Source: Tetranychus cinnabarinus (lineage: Eukaryota; Arthropoda; Arachnida; Trombidiformes; Tetranychidae). Taken from it: a DNA stretch of 64,000 nucleotides. Position 1 is the stretch's first letter. Each line of letters starts with the position of its first letter. The notes beneath the pieces were generated by a model. It saw only the letters and a list, made by a program, of their open reading frames with translations. It was not told the origin of the DNA and searched no databases. Positions 23,472-37,970 of this stretch are shown here, one piece after another. The position numbers and the translations under genes are program-made. The DNA lies in assembly GCA_022266195.1 (NCBI GenBank), contig WHVY01000002.1, positions 7,207,001 through 7,271,000 of the forward strand. The letters run 5' to 3'.

Positions 23472-26400
23472 ATGGATGATGTTAATGGTTCACCGTTGTT
23501 AACAAACCATCATCATTCATCTAATCACCATCGGAATGTACAACATCAAGTTAATCACATTTCGGACAGTCCCCATCATCATGCTCCGCAAACTCGTATC
23601 GCTGAGCTACAAGAAGAGTATTTGATTCCCATGAAAGAAGATCTTTCAGATTGGCTTAAAGCTATTATGGATATCGATGATATTGACGCCAATAATTTCA
23701 TGTCCAAACTGGATAATGGTGTAATTGTGTGTAAATTGGCCAAATTAATTGAAGAAAAATGTGATATTGATGAAAAGAAGCTTGCTTCTATTGATTCTCA
23801 GAATAACAACTGCAACAGTCCATTTAAGCAAAATAATAATCTGAGTAACAATTTAAACGATAATAATCATCAAAGCAACAACAACAACAACAACAACATT
23901 AATAATACCAGCGATATTAAAGCCAACACCACAACTAGCAATAATGTTGATATGATTCTCAGAAATAATTTTTTCAACAATAGAAGTAACAGTTTAAAGT
24001 TAACCTCTAATGGTGATCAAGGACAATATCGATCTAATAGTTATTATCAAAATGGGCGACGACTTTCTTTTAACCATGGTGGACCACTAAATGGTCATTC
24101 ACCAGTAAATGGAACACCTGCGTCCAATGGAATATGTGCTCGAACCATGAAATGCTGGGAAAATGCTAAAAGTGAAACCTTCTATGCTCGAGATAATGTT
24201 TCTAATTTTATTAAATGGTGCCGTAAATTAAATGTTCGTGAATGTGTTCTGTTTGAATCAGAGGATTTAGTTTTACACAACAATCCAAAAAATGTTGTCC
24301 TCTGTTTACTGGAGGTTGCACGAATAGCATGTAAAAAGTTTATGTTTACCCCAGCACCAGGTTTGGTACAATTTGAGCAAGAAATTGACGCCGAAGAGAA
24401 AGCAGAATTGGAACGAGAAATGTTACGACGACGAAAGCGACTTCAATCAATGAAAATGCAAGCTAAATCGGCAAATAATAAAACGCCATTGACAACAATT
24501 CATAGCTACAACAACAATAACCAGACTAACAATGTAATCGATGATAAAACAAGTATTAATTGTAATTCAACCAATGACACTGTTACATTGAAAAATAATC
24601 TCAACTCTGAAGATGATAACAACGAGCTTCACAACAACAATAATAATGTTAATCATAATTTGATCCTTGGTTATGAGGATAATGAAACCAATAGTAGTGA
24701 TGATACAGATAATCTTGATAAATGCTCCGAAAGACCTGATTCAGGTGATCTAACCGGTGGACAATCAAGTGATACTGGTTCAATAAATACCGGTGATGAT
24801 GGTGTTGATGGTTGGTCATCTGTTAGTCAAGAAAACCTTGGAAGAGCCTCATCAGTGACCTCAATCAGTAGTACTTCCGCTGAATCCACGGAAACATCAT
24901 CTCAAACACCGTTTGGCCAGGAATCGGAGAAAGTTGTTTCACAGCTTGATCAAAAGGTAAACAATGAATTAGTTTTTGCTCTTTTTCATCTTCTTCCCCT
25001 TCTTAACTTAAAGAAAGGAAACTAAAATGGAAAGAGAAGATGAAAGGTGAAAAAGAAATGAAAAAGAAGATAAAATTGAAGAAATAGATTTAAAGTGCAG
25101 TAAAATAATAGTGAGGAGGGAACACATTTTGGGATCCTGATGTGATGATTTATCATGATGCCACTTGATGATAATCATGGCTTACTGGTTAATCTGGAAT
25201 GATTGTTGTTGATCATTTTTCCATCTTGCAATACTCATAGCCATGGTGTTGAATTTTTATAAAATTGACAACCGTTTCCGCTTTTATCTGATAGCAATTG
25301 ATGTTAAAATAACTTGTAATTGAATCGGTTAAAGATTAAGGTGAATTTTGTTCCTCAAAAAATAGACTCAAATTCATTCCAGTTATGCTTATTATTGAGC
25401 AAAAAAATTGAACCTTTTTGTTTCTCTTCTCTCTACTTCTTTTCATCAGATTATTGTTCCAATTGTTAAGTCATAAAAAAATGAACAAAAACCTTTATTT
25501 ATTCATTTTCTTCTAATTTCTATTCACCTTAATCATGATATTAATAATTATGGCTTACCATAGAATTAAGTATTTGCTTGTATCGTTAAATTTAATCATA
25601 TTTAATATCAATTGAAAGGATTACTTTGATTCATGAAACAACTCGTTTTATTTGAAGCACATTGTTATTTAACTTTTTGGATAACTTCTTCCGCTAAAAT
25701 CCAGTTTCACCTTTACTTTTTTTTCTTGCTCTTTACTTGATTCCTATTGCTGTTTGATAACAGTAATGAAATTAATCGTTCATTACTTGAATTTATTTTC
25801 AAATTGATTGTTTCGATTTCTTATTAATTTTATATTTCTTTCTCTTTCTTAAAGGTCATGTTGATTGCCAAATCATATTATGGCAAAAAAGCCAAACATG
25901 GGATTCAACGATTAGCTGAAGGAAAATACCGGATCGCTGGTAAAATTGTTTTCGTTCGGGTTCGTCAAATTATTACCATAATGCATTTTTAACCCAAATT
26001 ATCAACAGCTTAGTTTATCTACTCTTGATATTTACCACAAGATAATTGCAATTATCTTTTCACAATTGGCTTTTCCCATTTGGTTTCTTGAAAACTCCCC
26101 CTGATTGCCTCGCTGTGTTTATGTTTTCCTATGAAAGTTGATCAGTTTCGGACAGTTTAACAAGGATCATGTTTATCTTGATTTTCTGAGAAGCTCATCA
26201 AAACAAGAAACTGTTTAGAAAAACAAGAGTTTGGGTCAAAATCCATGCCAAAGTTCGATAGGTAGAGTCATAAAAAACGCAAAGATGCTTGAAAGATAAG
26301 GAAGAGGAATGAGCAAGGAAGGGTTTCAATTATTGTAAATCTTTTAAGGTAGCAAACATCAAAGCGAAAAAAAAGCAAAGCATGAAAAATTTTGTATTAA

Positions 26401-28099
26401 ATTTGTTGCTCAATTGCTAGCCATTTCAGTTAAACTGACAAAAAAAGGAAGAGAAAAATTGTTAAGAAATGAGTTAAGAGTTGAGTCAAAAATAAAAAGG
26501 ATAAACAAGTAGAGCAATCGACTGGAAACCAGTGAAACGAAGAGGCTAATCCAAGGCTGATAAACCAGAATTTTCATTTTACACTTTCGGGTTGCCCCGT
26601 TTTTATGGTCAAAGACAAAATTGTGTATCACGAAAAATACTGAATAGCGGAGATGATGGAAGGAGAGAATAACCAGAAATTATTAATAAGAAATGGCAAA
26701 AATGTGGGACAACTGATTGAAGGAAAAGAAGGAGAAAGAAATTAGAGATGACAGCTACTTGACGAAAAGAAGAAGATGATTAAAACTTTAAAAGATGATG
26801 ATGATGATGATGAAGGAGCAAAGAGCCTGGCAGATTTACTGTTAAAGTGCAACAGTCTTTTCATTAAGATTGCGAATAGGCACAAAGAGATAAAGATAAG
26901 ACTAAAAAAAGAAAGCCAAAAATGACGTTTACTTAAGATTGATCTGCTTCTGATTAACTCGATTCTCTATTTATTTTTGTGTTACTTATTACCTTTAATT
27001 GTCATGAGAATGATGACTTTTTATTATCATCATCATTCATAATCATTTGTTTACATCTAACTTGAGTGACACTTTTACTTTTAACAATTGTTTCTTTTCT
27101 GTTTACTTTTTGTTTTCAAGATAAATTTCTAATGCATTTTTGTTTCAATTTTTTTTCCATTCTCTCTTACAGCTTTTAAAAGATCGCCATGTAATGGTTA
27201 GAGTCGGTGGTGGCTGGGATACTTTACAACACTTTTTAGAGCGACACGGAAATGGATCAGACCCGGTTAAAGAGATCTCACCTTCTGATTTATTGCCAAT
27301 GGATACTCGACCCTCAGAGAGTATGTCACGTCGACGTAATAGTCAATCTAGTCAACAAAGCGTCCCTTCCACACCCATCCTAAGAAGATGTTTAAGCTCA
27401 ACACCGGTCAGTCGTAGTTCCCTTTCAAGTCCTGAACCTTGGACCTCTCTAGGAGGAGGAAATAGTAGTGCAGGTGGATCACCTAATGGTTCATCGCCGC
27501 ACTACAATGGTTTACCCAATGGGTGTTCCCCTTATGGCCATCGATCCTTAGCTCGGCGTTCTAGTGCGTCCACAACATTGAGCAACATCACCACAGCCTC
27601 TAGTAGCACCACTCACAGTAGCACAAGTAGCTCTTCCAGCACACTTAATAGTACCGATAAATGTGTTTCACCTGTAGTCTCACATACCTCTAACCAGCAT
27701 AATCCTCACTCTTCAGTCACCCGTCGTCGGTCATTGGCCTATGATGGAAGCAACTCTCGAAACAGTCCAATTAAACCTAATCGATCATTGTTAAGTTTAA
27801 ATTTAACTCGATCACCTAGTACAAGTTCTTACCTTAACTCATCCCTTTCATCAAGGCATTTCAACAACAGCAGTTGCAACTTGAACAACATAACCAATGG
27901 TAACAACACTAACAATAATTCACCAACAACCAAAACAAGCCGCTATCCAAATTACCTTCAAAGTTCCCAGCATATAACAAGTAAATCTTCACCATCCAAT
28001 AGTCATCACATCAAGTCACCAGTAACACCATCAACAAAACCATCAACTCCAACATCAGGAAATACACCAATCCGTCGAACATCTCTCAGAGCATTTTAA
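23472..28099 (+). CDS. GAS2-like cytoskeletal linker (pickled-eggs type)
   Basis: Three exons join in frame: 23472-24956, 25855-25959 and 27173-28099, with introns of 898 and 1213 bp, giving 838 aa. A His-rich N-terminus is followed by a calponin-homology domain of the GAS2 type: LIPMKEDLSDWLKAIM, FMSKLDNGVIVCKLA, then FYARDNVSNFIKWCRKL, ECVLFESEDLVL and NVVLCLLEVARIACK. A linker of about 110 residues rich in Asn (residues 104-215, with an AAC microsatellite at 23873-23899) splits the domain. The GAS2 domain (about 495-562) crosses both introns: EGKYRIAGKIVFVR, then RHVMVRVGGGWDTLQHFLERH. The remaining tail is Ser/Thr/Asn-rich. CH binds actin and GAS2 binds microtubules, so members cross-link the two. 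The orthologue is probably Drosophila pigs/vertebrate GAS2L. The donor at 25960 (GTTCGT) is weak but supported by domain continuity. Confidence 0.9.
24957..25854 (+). other. Intron 1 of the GAS2-like gene
   Basis: Starts GTAAACAATG after a lysine codon and ends in a pyrimidine tract with AAAG. Reading through the donor gives only a short tail before a stop at 25025. AT-rich; nothing else recognised. Confidence 0.7.
25960..27172 (+). other. Intron 2 of the GAS2-like gene, with polypurine block
   Basis: Splits the GAS2 domain. 26240-26930 is purine-rich on the plus strand and includes a GAT/ATG trinucleotide run near 26797-26815. It ends in a long pyrimidine tract and TTACAG. Confidence 0.7.
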
Positions 28100-31000
28100 A
28101 TTTTGAAATATTGACCTACAAAATTAACCAATATGCACGACACCCTGTGGGACCTGATTTTTCATCATTATTTATCATCATCATCATCAATACCAACAAC
28201 AACAACATCATTGTTCACGATTTTCGTACAATGTAAGCTTTGACAAAATCTTGCAACACACTGTATATGTATCTTGATTCACCGTCTTATCTTTTCTCCC
28301 TTCTCCTCCCACCTTCTTTGGCATCTACAACCTTCTGTTACTGCTTGTCCAGCTTGCCTTTTCTCACTCTTTCTTCTCCTTCTCACTCAAGTTAAAATAG
28401 CCTAAAGACATATTTCCTTGCCGATAGAAACACAAAACCTTTGGAAACAAAATGCAAAAACAAGACAAAAAAAGAGGATGAAAAAACCTTACTCAAGTCA
28501 ATAACAATATGCAGCGCGTAACGCGTGCTTGCTCAACCATTTTACGCACACCTTTACCTTATCCACGCGCCTTCACCTTCCTTATTCATCTTCATCTTCT
28601 TCTGCTTCACCTTCTTTGCCTTTTCTTCTCTTCTCTTTTCTTTTTGCATTTCCTTTACCATTGGACAGATGCTTGATAGTAAAAAATTTACACAACTCTC
28701 TACATAAACAACACTTGAACACACTTATTTGATGCCAGCCATTCAGTACACCTTAGCGCACACACACATTCAATTTCCAGTCCATGTGTTTCACTATTAC
28801 TATTGGCACTATTATTGCTCTTTCAACTTAATCTTGTGAGGTTTTTTTACAATACAGTCAAATTTAGATTAGCCTTTTATTATACTGTTACAATGCAAGA
28901 CAATGTCGTTTGCTCGTGTTACTCCAATTCAAAATATTACAGTTACAATTTCAGCTTCTACTTTTTATATCAAATGATTCATATTATTGACTATCGCAAT
29001 TTTGCGATGAAAATTGAAAAACTAAAACACAGAAAAAGAGTTTGCAAAATATTAGTTAATTGAGATTCTAATCATTATTATGATGCTCATAAATATTAAA
29101 TATAATTTAGATGAAAGGTTTCGATTGCCTCTAAATCTCTTTACTAAATGGCAAGTGTTGAAGATGAAGAGAAAAAATTAAAGATAAATTCGTGTTTAAT
29201 TCATGATTAATTCAAAACTAATTCAAGATTAATTGAAAATTAATTTAGACTGACGATTATTGTTCAAACTGGTTTCCAAATTATTAAGATGGTTATCAAC
29301 CTAAACCTTTAAACTGATTAAGATTTGAGCTTTTTAACCTTCTCAGCCCAATGTTGATGCGCAAATTTTTTAAAATTATATTTATTGATAATAACAATGA
29401 ATATGTAATAACTGTACTATTATTTAATGATGAAATTAAATTGATTTAATTTGAAACGTTTTCCTCTTCAAATAATTGAAATTTAAAATGAAACAAAACA
29501 AAAGATGAAAGTAAAAAAAACGAATTGAAATGTCAATTTAACCTTTTAGCTTGAACAATCAAAGGTTAAGTCATCTTAATGATGTTAACTCAATCAATGA
29601 ACTGTTTTCATTACAATCGATAGCTTAATCATAAAAGCAACTGTAATTACGAAGATTGTTTTACATAATCATTTCTCTCTAATTTTAAATTCCAAGTCAG
29701 ATACAATTTAAATTGTAAATTGACAATTAACCATCTTGGATAAACATGTAAATGCCAACAAAAGCCGTTAACCATTGAAAGTGGATTAAATGTTAACCTT
29801 TAAAAACCTGTGATACCAATGCTGATGTTTATAATTGACTTTTGTTCCCAACAATCATCATCATTGTCGTCATTATCATCATTGTCATCGTCGTAATCAT
29901 CATAATTGTCATTTTTATATTGTAAAGTAAAAGATTGTAAACTGTTCAAACCTTTAACCAACATTTACTTGAAGACAAGACGCAACAAGGAATGCAAGTT
30001 AATCATGAAAAAAGTGATCATGAACCATGATTTTGCCTGATTATAACTCCAAGCCAGAAGCAGACAATCAACGTCAATCTACTGATGCATAAACAAAAAT
30101 TAACAACAATCAACAGACAATTATTGGTATCTTTACATTTACCTTTTTTTTACCTTCAACTAGTCTCATTCAACTCATTTTGTCTATTTACTCATTTTTC
30201 AAATTTTACTTCAAGATTACCTTTTTTTATCACCTTTTCTCGTCTACCTTTTTCATCATCATCATCATTATTATTTAAGTCAACTTAAAGCCAACAATTG
30301 TCATCCCAGTCAGGATCAATTATGTTCAACTCTTCCGTTGTAAACATTCAACTCTTTCCTCAATTTCAACAATAAATGTCACTTTTGCCTCTTATTCATA
30401 ATTAGTATTAATAAATAGCTTTTATTAAAAACCTTTTGTTTTTCAATGAATACTTTTCACAACCAGATTAAACTACTCAATCAAGTTAATTTCTTCCGTT
30501 TGAAGACAACTTTTGTTAACTGCAATTAACCATGATTTATATTGACAATTTGAACTAATTGAATTCAAGATTAACTTTAAATCTTTTGAAATTGGAATAA
30601 AGTTCATTAAGAAATAATTACAGCAAAAATAACTCAATGCTGTGTATTTTTGGGTTTGCTGATCTTGGACAAAAATTGATTATTCAATTTTAAATATTTG
30701 TTGTTTGTAAACCATCGCTCAGTTAAGTATTGATTGTCAGTATTTGATGTTCAATTAAGAATCATGAAGGGACTAATTCATCATGCGATTCATCATTGAA
30801 TACACGAAAAATTGTCATTGTATCGTTGAAATTATAAAAACATATTCCATGCTTTACCAAATATCCAGCTGAACCTTCCCTAGAAATGCAGCATTTTCAG
30901 AAAGTGAATCGACTTTGCGTTTCACCAACTGAATGGCATTTTAACTTGCCCAAGAACAGAAACCTAAGATTGGGTGAAAAATATTGACAAAAGATTGAAA

Positions 31001-32527
31001 AATGAATAAAATTTTCTCAAAAAACCTTGTAAAAGGTTGAGCTACCAGAAATATTGTTAAGACCTTAACCCAATCGCTCGAAAGTGAATTGCTTTTCACT
31101 CTTTTCGCTTAATTTTATTATCATTTATATTATTTTATCACATTTATTATTAGATGAGCGTAAAAATCGTAAATTGAAGGCAAAAAATTGGAAAACTAAT
31201 GTCAGTAAAAACGTGAAAACAAAAGAGGAAAGTAACTGAGAGAAGGCATCTTTTAAGGAACCTTTTTTGGCCCACTGGGCCAGAGTGGACTGTTTATAAT
31301 CTACTAATTGTATCACGTTTTTAATTATGAAAAGTCAATTACAATCGGCTATTATTAATATATTTATATGATTGATTCGAGTTGTACTTCAAACGTTAAA
31401 TTGCTTTTAATTTGGCAGAAACCAGAAAAAAATGGATTCATTTGGTGACTTTTTTCTTGTAACATTTAAATGTTTCATTCATTAAATCCATGATTAGGTT
31501 CGTGATTAACTGTTTAAAATTGTTAAAATATGATAAATTGTAATCTTAAATGATTACATTTCATTTGGCTGGTTAACTTGATTAAAAGAGTTAAACGAAG
31601 AAGTAAAATTGTGAAAATGTTGCGCTTTTTTCCCTATTTTTCCTGTTTCGTCTTTATGACAACACTGACCTGAAATTGTAAGGTGAAAGTTTAATTTGTT
31701 CAATTTAACCTTAACACTATTAACGGAATCATGTTTACCCTTTCCAATGCTGTTTACAACATGAAAAGTGCAGTATCATTATCATTACCATCAATATCAA
31801 CATCATCAGAATCATCAACAACAACATTATCAACATCATCTTAACAAGTACAATGTTTCAAAATTAACCAACAATCAAGTTGGTAACTGTCCCATTAACC
31901 TAAAAGTGTACATAAAACTGGCATCAACATGTTAAGTTTATCACTTTCAATGGTCAGTATGTAACTGTGTCAATGTGTAACTTATCATAATGAATTTGGT
32001 TTCACTTGACCATTTTCAATTTGTTTGCTTATTTATAACTGGCCATCTTCACTATTTACAATTGTTAACATATTTGTGTTAAAAATATGGCCAATCATTT
32101 TGTCTGATTAATGGGTAATTGATAGGATCAAGTAGACAACCAAATAGCCCATTGAAGGTTCAATTTACTGGTTTAAATGGTTTAAAAATGTAAACGGAAC
32201 CTTCAAATATTGATGCTTTTTCTCCTTCTTTTTACCACTTTTTCACATTTAAACATTAAAATTGACCAAGGTCAAGATGAATGGACAGTTAATGATCAAC
32301 ATAGTTATCATTAACTATCATTGCTATTGTGCATGATTGTGACAGTGATGAAGCTGCTATGACTTGGCTTTTTTTCATGCCCTTAGATTCAACTATTGAA
32401 TGTAAACCTGCACAACTACTGGTAATCAAAGGGTAAATTATCACAATCATTTGGACCTAAATTACGCTTGCAACAATGTTTGACCATCAACAATAGCAGC
32501 ACAGAGTGGTTACAATACAAGTTATTA
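28100..32527. other. Gene-poor block with 3' UTR of the GAS2-like gene
   Basis: No supported gene. CAT/ATC and AAC trinucleotide runs occur near 28160-28215 and again at 29855-29910 (ATC/GTC). 28260-28640 is pyrimidine-rich on the plus strand and makes overlapping Ser/Leu/Phe shadow frames. The end of the upstream mRNA is not obvious. Confidence 0.4.
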
Positions 32528-32665
32528 ATGGTGAAGCCAAAAAAATGGACCATCTTTGATGACAATCTGGACTTGACTTTGAAGGTTTGTTTGGTTTCGC
32601 TGTTTGTCACTGTTGCTTCTATTATTAGTGGTGTTACTTGGTACTTTCTAATTGTTGTTGATTAA
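32528..32665 (+). CDS. Candidate 45-aa single-pass membrane micropeptide
   Basis: An ATG frame of 46 codons. The basic, aromatic N-terminus (MVKPKKWTIFDDNLDL) is followed by a strong hydrophobic segment (VCLVSLFVTVASIISGVTWYFLIVV) and a C-terminal Asp. The frame is open for 20 codons upstream of the ATG, so an upstream exon is possible. I recognise no family with confidence. Length and layout are like other single-helix micropeptides, for example SERCA regulators, but there is no sequence proof. It lies alone in a 9-kb gene desert. Confidence 0.35.
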   Translation: MVKPKKWTIFDDNLDLTLKVCLVSLFVTVASIISGVTWYFLIVVD

Positions 32666-35600
32666 ACTGGTAAACCATCTGATTGTCTTTAACCAGCCAA
32701 ATGAGCCACATTAACATTGTTGAAAGTTGATTGTGTTTCAATGAACAAAACGTGCAAAATAGACACGAGTTGTGTTAACTGAGCTTATCTGTTGGAAGAA
32801 ATGAAAACAGGATGACAATAAGAGATAGTCAAAAAGAGAAACTTCATCATCGCCATCATCGTAATGATGATAACTATAATCCTAACCATCTTGGTGTTTT
32901 TTTTAATTTCTTACCTGAACAAGTCGACTGTTTCCTTTTGTTTTTGTCCTGTAACTGCTTAACCTGATTGACTCTCAATTTAGATTGACTATTTACAGTG
33001 AAAGTTAAACAAAGATTGTATTGTTGATGTGAAACTAAATAAGCAATTGATGATTACAATTGTAATAGAGATACAGGTAACATTAAACAATCAAGTAGAC
33101 AAAAAATTTTCCGGTTTATGCAAAAAATAAAGCTCAAAGTGTATATAAAAATATAGTATAAATAAACAAGTTGCTGTGAAAATAGCCTTTCGCTGTTGTT
33201 TACAGTCAATTACAGAGTTACAGAAATGTTAAAATCTAATTTATTTATTGTTTTATTTGATCTAATTTTTCAATTCAATATTAAACCTTCTCTTAAATTG
33301 TTTATATTTAGATTGTTTGTGTTCACCAATAAAACCTTTGGTCTCTAATACCTGTTAATGAGAAATCCTTTACAGACTAATGATAACCCTGGTTTGTCTC
33401 AATGTTGGACGTATTTTTCAATTTTAATATTGACAATCAACAATGGAAAGGAAAAGAAACCAAATTTATTTAAATTTAAGGTTACAAGTTGTCCTTATTG
33501 ATATCAAAAAGAGTATTTGAAACGTGTTCCTTACTTACCTTGGATAACAATTTTCTTCTGCTGTTAGCCTTTTTCTGGTTCTAATTTTTGATTAAAGTCC
33601 GTTAATCTGGATCAATTGTCAATCCGATTAATGTTACTTTGGAGTATTTTTATCTTAATTGTTACTTTGATTCTTACAATTAACACAATGAATCAGAGTA
33701 AGTGGAATAAAGTTTGAATTTGTGTTCTCAAAGACATTGAATTGATTTTAGCTTTCTTTACCTTTTGTCAGATCCCTTTTAACTACCAAGACAATCACCA
33801 TGATTTGACCTGATTCGTTCATTAATTTGGTACCAAAAGAGACAATTAATTCATCATTTATTACTATTGACAATTAAAGTGAATGTAAAAAATTGATTTA
33901 AGGCAAGTTTAACATGAAAAACAATGGCAAGGAAAAGGTTACACGATGAAAACAAAATTGTAAAAATTAAAAATGAAACTCATTCAATTGAATACGATTT
34001 TTCTTGGATTGCTTAGTAATGGCCTAAAAACTGACAAGTTAAAAGTTCGGTCATTGATTTATTAAAAATTGTAATCTATAATGCAACAATTAACCCGTCT
34101 AATCAGTCTACTAATTGATATTTATTTCAATAATGATGATGACGATGAAAGTGATGGAAACACCAACAATCCAAGCCACTAAATTAACAAGCTTGAAAGT
34201 GAATCAGGTTTACGTCAAATCGATGATTAAATCATTTAAAATATTCATGATTAAAAGTCAATTATAAGATGGAGAAAAAAATTAACGCAACATTTAACCC
34301 TAAAAAGAAAGTCCAAGTAAGCTTCATTTTAAACGATTTATTTGCTCAGCCATTTCCATCTTGATTTGTTTCCTTCAATAAAGGTAAATCATCTTTCAAC
34401 TCGATAACAATTATCGTTAATAAGTCACGTCTGAATCAAGCCAAGGTTAAACATGATCATTATCAACGAAAGCTCCATTCACTGGCTTTGATTAAACGCC
34501 TACATCAATTGGTCAATAGCATGGAATTGGCTTGGAATTTCGGACTTCAAATATTCACCTCCAAAACATTGACAGCCTAAGGAGTAATCAATTATGTACC
34601 CAGAATTGTAACGTTAAATCAATTACTTTTCTTGTTATTTAATTGGGCGAATTTAGGATTGCACAGTTTTCCGTTGGAGATTCCTTGATTGTGATTAGAC
34701 ATCGAAAAATCTGCTTTGAATTTGTCCTTCTCGATTCCAATCTGAAAGAAACAGAAGAGATTTTGTTAATGAAGGAAATTATTACCATTTGATGTTATTA
34801 AATTAGTAGTTACAGTTATAAACGTGTCTCTATTTAGCTAATTGTAGCTAAATCAATGAGAGATTGAAAGTTCAACTCTTTGTTGCTCAAATCTGGTTGC
34901 CTTTAATGTTAGACATTAGAGTTGACCAACAATGATTTACATTATGAAGCTTCATTAATGGGTTTATAATGGTAACTTGATGTAAGATATGTTGTTTGTT
35001 AATCAACAGATTGCGGTCAATTAAACAAAACAACAGCAGCAACAAGAGCGAAAATGGATTTTTTTCTGCTCAATTGTAATTGAAGCATCTCAAAGATGAT
35101 GATAATTACGATTAATTATTATCAATTATTAACAATTGTAATTGCCTTTGAATGACTTTAACGATAATTGAAAAAGGTTTAATTAACCTAAATTGGTTAA
35201 TTGTTGCTGTTGACCGCCAAGGTTGACCGGACCAATTTTTATCCCTTCAATTGTAACCCAACAAGACAAGATTTATTTAGTTAAATGAACACATTTCCGT
35301 TCAATTGTCAATCAATAAGGTTTAAATTTTGTCAGATCAATTATATCAATTAACTAATCAACTTGTTGACTTTGTAAGGCTTTGATCATTACAATTGCAA
35401 CAATTCAGTTGAAAAGTCAAGAAAACTTTCATTCAAATAACCTTTCAACTGACAAACTCTGGTTTCTTGGTTTACTGATTAATCTAATCATAGCTAAATA
35501 ACGTTTATTAATAACATTATTTCTCATTTAACTATTTAACTGGTTTTACGTCAGTATAAGAATAACAATTATTAATTACTTAATTGTCATTAATAGCAAT

Positions 35601-37400
35601 GATTCAATTAACATCAATAATGATAAGAAAAGATGTTGAACTACAATAAATATGAAGGTTATGTTAACGTCTTTCAACTCTCAGCATTTAAATAGAGTCT
35701 AAATCAAGTTGAATAGTTCAATTAACTCGGCAACAATCAACACCAACAAAATCGTTAATAACGCTGTCCAACTGTCAACTTGAATTGATTGAAAAAAGGG
35801 TCAATTTGTTGTTCCAGTCGATTGTTAATTTTGCCTCGTTATCCGTTTCGATGGTGACAAATGGTTAAAATTAAATGATAACAGTTGTTATTTCGGACAC
35901 TTGTCCAGTTAATTATCCTTTGATTATATAGCTAACATAGCTGTAGGCCAAGTCCAACAATACTTCATGTTTAAGCATCCAAACATGTCAACAGCAATAA
36001 CTAATTTTGCGACAATTGCATCCTTTTTCTGTGAAATAAAAAAGCATCTTGTTAGTCTAATGAAGTCAAGTTAATTTGATTGTTGATAGTTACCTTTCTC
36101 ATAAAAAAGACTAATTTGAATACAATCGAGCTTTCACTTTTCCTCACTAGAGGTATCTCATGATAAGCGTATTTCAATGAATAAGATGATTTTATCAACT
36201 GAATGCTAATTAGTATGTCTGATTGGTATACTTGATTAGCATTGTGTCTCGAAAACTGAAGGAAAAAGATGACAACTAAAACGGTAGCAGAAGAAGCAAA
36301 AAGTAAACCTTTTTTTTGCTGTAGAGCAGAAGATGAATGCAAAAGTTGAAACAAACAGCAGAAGAAAGGTTCACCAAGCTTTGTCTTCCATTTCATCTTT
36401 TTCTTACTTTCTCTTAAACATTTTCTGTACTCATCATGCTTTTCTTACACAGATTAGATCAACTAGGAAACTTCCAGGAAGCCAATTGTTCATCACCCAT
36501 CCTCCATTCAGTAGCTGAAAGAAATCAGGAATCATAATTGCAAAGCAAACGTTTCTTCAGTTTTACCAACGGTAATTACAGTTATCACGCTTTCCAGTCA
36601 ATAATAGACTCTGTTGGATGTCAAACTGTTCACCATCATTTATCACAATTATCCGCTCCTAGTCACCACTAAATTTAAACTTGATAATAAACAGAGTTCA
36701 ATGTTGGTTCACTAATTTTAATAAATTACATTGTGTTACAATTAAAAAGTAAACAATTGTTGAGACTATTGACAAAAAAAGCGGGCAACTCTTTTATTGT
36801 ATCCACCCTTTAGAAAGAATCAGATATCAAGATAGCAAATACTCGATATAAAGAGTAGATCCAATCAGCAAGTTCAAGTGTAATTGAATATTAAATGATC
36901 AAGTCGAGGATAAATTGTTTTTGTTTATTTATTCATTTTATTGTTTTCTTTTAGTGACTGTTTCACCAATAATCAACTCCAAGTGCAATAAACATTTAAG
37001 GTTGAACAGTTGAACCAAAATTGCCATGATAAACACAACTAAATGGATTGAATTTGTTTTATCTGTCGTTTGTTGAACAACAAAAAAGAGTAGTGATTGA
37101 CCGTTTCTTTGCTCGGTTAACTCATTGAATTGGTTTCGCCTGATGATTCTTTCATGACTCTAGTGATGCTTCAATGCGAAACAATACACATGTTTAATTT
37201 TAACGATAGTAAAATGATAATTATCAGGTGAAACAATCAAGATAATTTGATAAATTTGTGAAACAGACAAAACAAACGGTTACAACTTGAGTAGTGAATG
37301 TCTCTTGAAATTACAATAATACTTATTAAGTGAATTAATTGTGATCGAAATAATTCTAAATTTATTTAATTACATAATTTAATTTTGTGAATAATTTTAG
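32666..37400. other. Gene-poor AT-rich block
   Basis: No supported gene on either strand. Very rich in AATTG/CAATT words. The open frames near 36052-36518 overlap in opposite strands and lack supporting features. Confidence 0.4.
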
Positions 37401-37415
37401 TATATTTAAAGTGTA

Positions 37416-37970
37416 CAGGGCATTTCAGCTAATTTTCTTGCTGTTAAACGGCTATTACTCTGCACTAGAGTGACTTTGAGGCTAGATATTTTGTCTATAG
37501 AAATTTCAGCGGTACTCAATTGTCATATTTCAAGGTCAAGGTAATTCAAGGTCATTGCGTTATTTGACCTCTAACTGATATTTGGAGGTAATTTTCTGAG
37601 AGTACAAAAATTTTCAGATTGGTTAATGCTTGTTGCATATTCATAACTTATGCTGGTAAAAAGATATGAGTGTTTACACATTGTTATGTTGATCAATCGA
37701 TTCTCAAGAAAAGTTCATTTATCTTTCCAACAATGTAAGATACCAACTTGTAGCAAACCTCAACCAATCTGAAAATTTTTGTACTCTCAGAAAATGACCT
37801 CCAAATATCAGTTAGAGGTCAAATAACGCAATGACCTTGAATGACCTTGACCTTGAAATATGACAATTGAGTACCGCTGAAATTTATATAAACAAAATAT
37901 CTAGCCTCAAAGTCACTCTAGTGCAGAGTAATAGCCGTTTTACAGCAGGAAAATTAGCTGAAATGCCTTG
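37416..37970. mobile_element. Foldback (long terminal inverted repeat) element, 555 bp
   Basis: Two arms of about 208 bp (37416-37624 and 37762-37970) are inverted copies about 95% identical, around a loop of about 137 bp. Ends read CAGGGCATTTCAGC and, inverted, CAAGGCATTTCAGC. Both sides are flanked by the same 15-bp sequence TATATTTAAAGTGTA (37401-37415 and 37971-37985), as expected for a target-site duplication, although 15 bp is long for a DNA transposon. No coding capacity; non-autonomous. Confidence 0.85.

Noticed and set aside
31125..31316. 63-codon minus-strand frame with a hydrophobic helix
   Set aside because: Starts at GTG with no ATG inside the frame and no upstream exon seen.
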